Shown here: positions 62,901 to 64,000 of the stretch, in pieces
Position numbering within the stretch: position 1 is the stretch's first letter
Layout: the number at the start of each line of letters is the position of its first letter
From: Rhodocyclaceae bacterium
GTDB taxonomy: Bacteria; Pseudomonadota; Gammaproteobacteria; Burkholderiales; Rhodocyclaceae
Length of the DNA: 64,000 bases
Reading direction: 5' to 3'
Assembly (NCBI GenBank): GCA_030824115.1
Contig: JAVBYI010000004.1
Span: 1-64,000 of the forward strand
The notes under the pieces: model-generated
What the model was told of the DNA's origin: nothing
The model's input: only the letters and a program-made list of their open reading frames with translations
Database searches by the model: none
Translations under genes and position numbers: made by a program

Positions 62901-64000
62901 TCAGAGTAGGGGCGCGAGCCATTTTTCGGCTTCTGGAAGCGGGTAATTGGTGCGCTTCGCCCAATCTTCAAGCTGGTCACGGCCAATTTTTGTGACGGCA
63001 AAGTATTTCGCCTGCGGATGGGCGAAATAGAAGCCGGAGACCGCGGCGGCGGGGGTCATCGCGAAGTTTTCGGTCAGGTCGATGCCGGCGTTGGCCGTGG
63101 CATCGAGCAAATCGAACAAGCCCTTTTTGACGGTGTGGTCGGGACAGGCCGGATAGCCTGGCGCAGGGCGGATGCCCTGATACTTTTCGGCAATCAGGTC
63201 ATCCAGTTTGAGTCCCTCATCACGGCCATAACCCCAGTCGTCGATGCGCACGCGTTCGTGCAGCCATTCGGCCGCCGCTTCGGCGAGGCGGTCGGCGAGC
63301 GACTTGAGCATGATGGCGCGGTAGTCGTCATGCTGCGCGGCGAATTCCGCGAGCTTGGCCTCGATGCCAATGCCGGCAGTAACGGCGAAGGCGCCGATGT
63401 AATCCGCTGTTCCTTTCGGCGCGATGAAATCGGCGAGGCACAGGTTGGCCTGATCGCTCGGCCGTTCGTGCTGCTGACGCAGGCCATGCCAGGTCATCAA
63501 GGGTTTGCTGCGCGACTCGTCGGCATAAATTTCAATGTCGTCGCCGACGCGGTTGGCCGGGAACAACCCGAACACCGCATTGCTGACGAGCCATTTTTCT
63601 TCGATGATCTGCTTCAGCATCGCCTGCGCGTCGGCAAACACCGAGCGCGCCTGTTCGCCGACCTTGGCATCATCGAGCAGCTGTGGATAGCGGCCGGGCA
63701 GATCCCAGGTCTGGAAGAAGGGCGCCCAGTCGATGTAGTTGGCGAGGGTGGCCAGATCGATCTTGCACAGCGGGTGCAGGCCGGGGCGGCGGGGCGCAAA
63801 TGGAACGTAGTCCAGTTTGGCTTTGTTGGCTTGCGCGGCGGCCAGTGTCAGCAGTTTCACGCCCTGCTTGCCGGCATGTTGTTCACGCAGCTTGGCGTAG
63901 TCGGCAGCAATCTCTTTTTCGTAATCCGCTGCATGGTCGATCGACAACAGCTTGGTGACGACGCCGACCGCGCGCGACGCATCCGGCACATAGACGACGG
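62901..64000 (-). CDS. metH: Cobalamin-dependent methionine synthase, C-terminal part (partial)
   Basis: The frame is open to the right edge of the window, so only the last 366 or so residues are seen. They comprise the SAM-binding reactivation domain of MetH: VYVPDASRAVGVV at the edge (end of the cobalamin domain linker), the family hallmarks NYIDWAPFFQTWDLPGRYP and LVSNAVFGLFPANRVGDDI. The SAM-binding GIRPAPGYPACPDHT and FAMTPAAAVSGFYFAHPQAKYF complete it. The C-terminus EKWLAPLL is complete. The homocysteine, folate and most of the cobalamin domains must lie beyond 64000. Confidence 0.96.
   Translation of the reverse strand, partial: VVYVPDASRAVGVVTKLLSIDHAADYEKEIAADYAKLREQHAGKQGVKLLTLAAAQANKAKLDYVPFAPRRPGLHPLCKIDLATLANYIDWAPFFQTWDLPGRYPQLLDDAKVGEQARSVFADAQAMLKQIIEEKWLVSNAVFGLFPANRVGDDIEIYADESRSKPLMTWHGLRQQHERPSDQANLCLADFIAPKGTADYIGAFAVTAGIGIEAKLAEFAAQHDDYRAIMLKSLADRLAEAAAEWLHERVRIDDWGYGRDEGLKLDDLIAEKYQGIRPAPGYPACPDHTVKKGLFDLLDATANAGIDLTENFAMTPAAAVSGFYFAHPQAKYFAVTKIGRDQLEDWAKRTNYPLPEAEKWLAPLL

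Overview
This 64 kb window is a gene-dense, GC-rich bacterial chromosome segment with essentially no gene-free stretch longer than 150 bases. Gene content and order point to a betaproteobacterium, most likely Rhodocyclales. The pointers are mreBCD-mrdAB-rlpA running into dacC, dat, ybeD, lipB and lipA; gatCAB divergent from mreB; a pilGHIJL twitching/chemosensory cluster; a PyrB plus inactive PyrC' pair; and a BPSS1780-type membrane protein beside a DUF2782 protein. No rRNA, tRNA, CRISPR array or intact insertion sequence was seen, so the taxonomic call rests on protein features and synteny only.

Layout. 1-504: remnant of a TniQ-like gene with short direct and inverted repeats. 505-10861 (minus): cell-shape and peptidoglycan genes, with lipoate synthesis at the far end. 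11010-14725 (plus): gatC-gatA-lipoprotein-gatB. 14748-16813: coiled-coil exported protein, pyrE, divergent exonuclease III. 16878-18203 (plus): YqjD/YqjE/YqjK-like envelope proteins and a small membrane protein. 18178-21994: succinate-semialdehyde dehydrogenase, NlpC/P60 lipoprotein, two small envelope proteins, Tat-exported dienelactone-hydrolase-like protein. 22057-29134 (minus): two-partner secretion locus (TpsB, a 1553-residue TpsA, FecR-domain protein). 29249-34772 (minus): rng-maf-rlmH-rsfS-nadD, membrane protein, DUF2782 protein, LOG-family protein. 34788-37487: polA. 37496-46975 (minus): a tightly packed run thiD-thiE-hemL-GGDEF/EAL protein-gdx-MacA-like adaptor-ABC ATPase-two FtsX-type permeases. 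47087-55330 (plus): pilG-pilH-pilI-pilJ-pilL and a secreted DUF4124-glutaredoxin. 55311-57613 (minus): photolyase and a DUF3616-like protein. 57663-61771 (plus): algH-ruvX-pyrR-pyrB-pyrC'-DUF1840. 61780-64000 (minus): a helical protein, an unknown protein and the 3' end of metH.

The most unusual signal is a dispersed short repeat of about 24 bp. On one strand it reads AAAAGTCGGCGCTGGC followed by RRGACGGC. At least 13 good copies lie in both orientations, about one per 5 kb. Three sit in the very few intergenic gaps (after gatB, and on both sides of hemL). The rest lie inside genes, almost always in one of two reading frames: as Ala-Val-x-x-Ala-Pro-Thr-Phe (or a close variant) in linkers and export signals (RlpA, TpsA, PolA, PilL twice, photolyase), or as Val-Gly-Ala-Gly/Glu-x-Thr-Ala in loops (Dat, GatA, GabD). 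This resembles the way DNA-uptake or other genome-wide signature sequences are accommodated inside genes. Its function is unknown to me.
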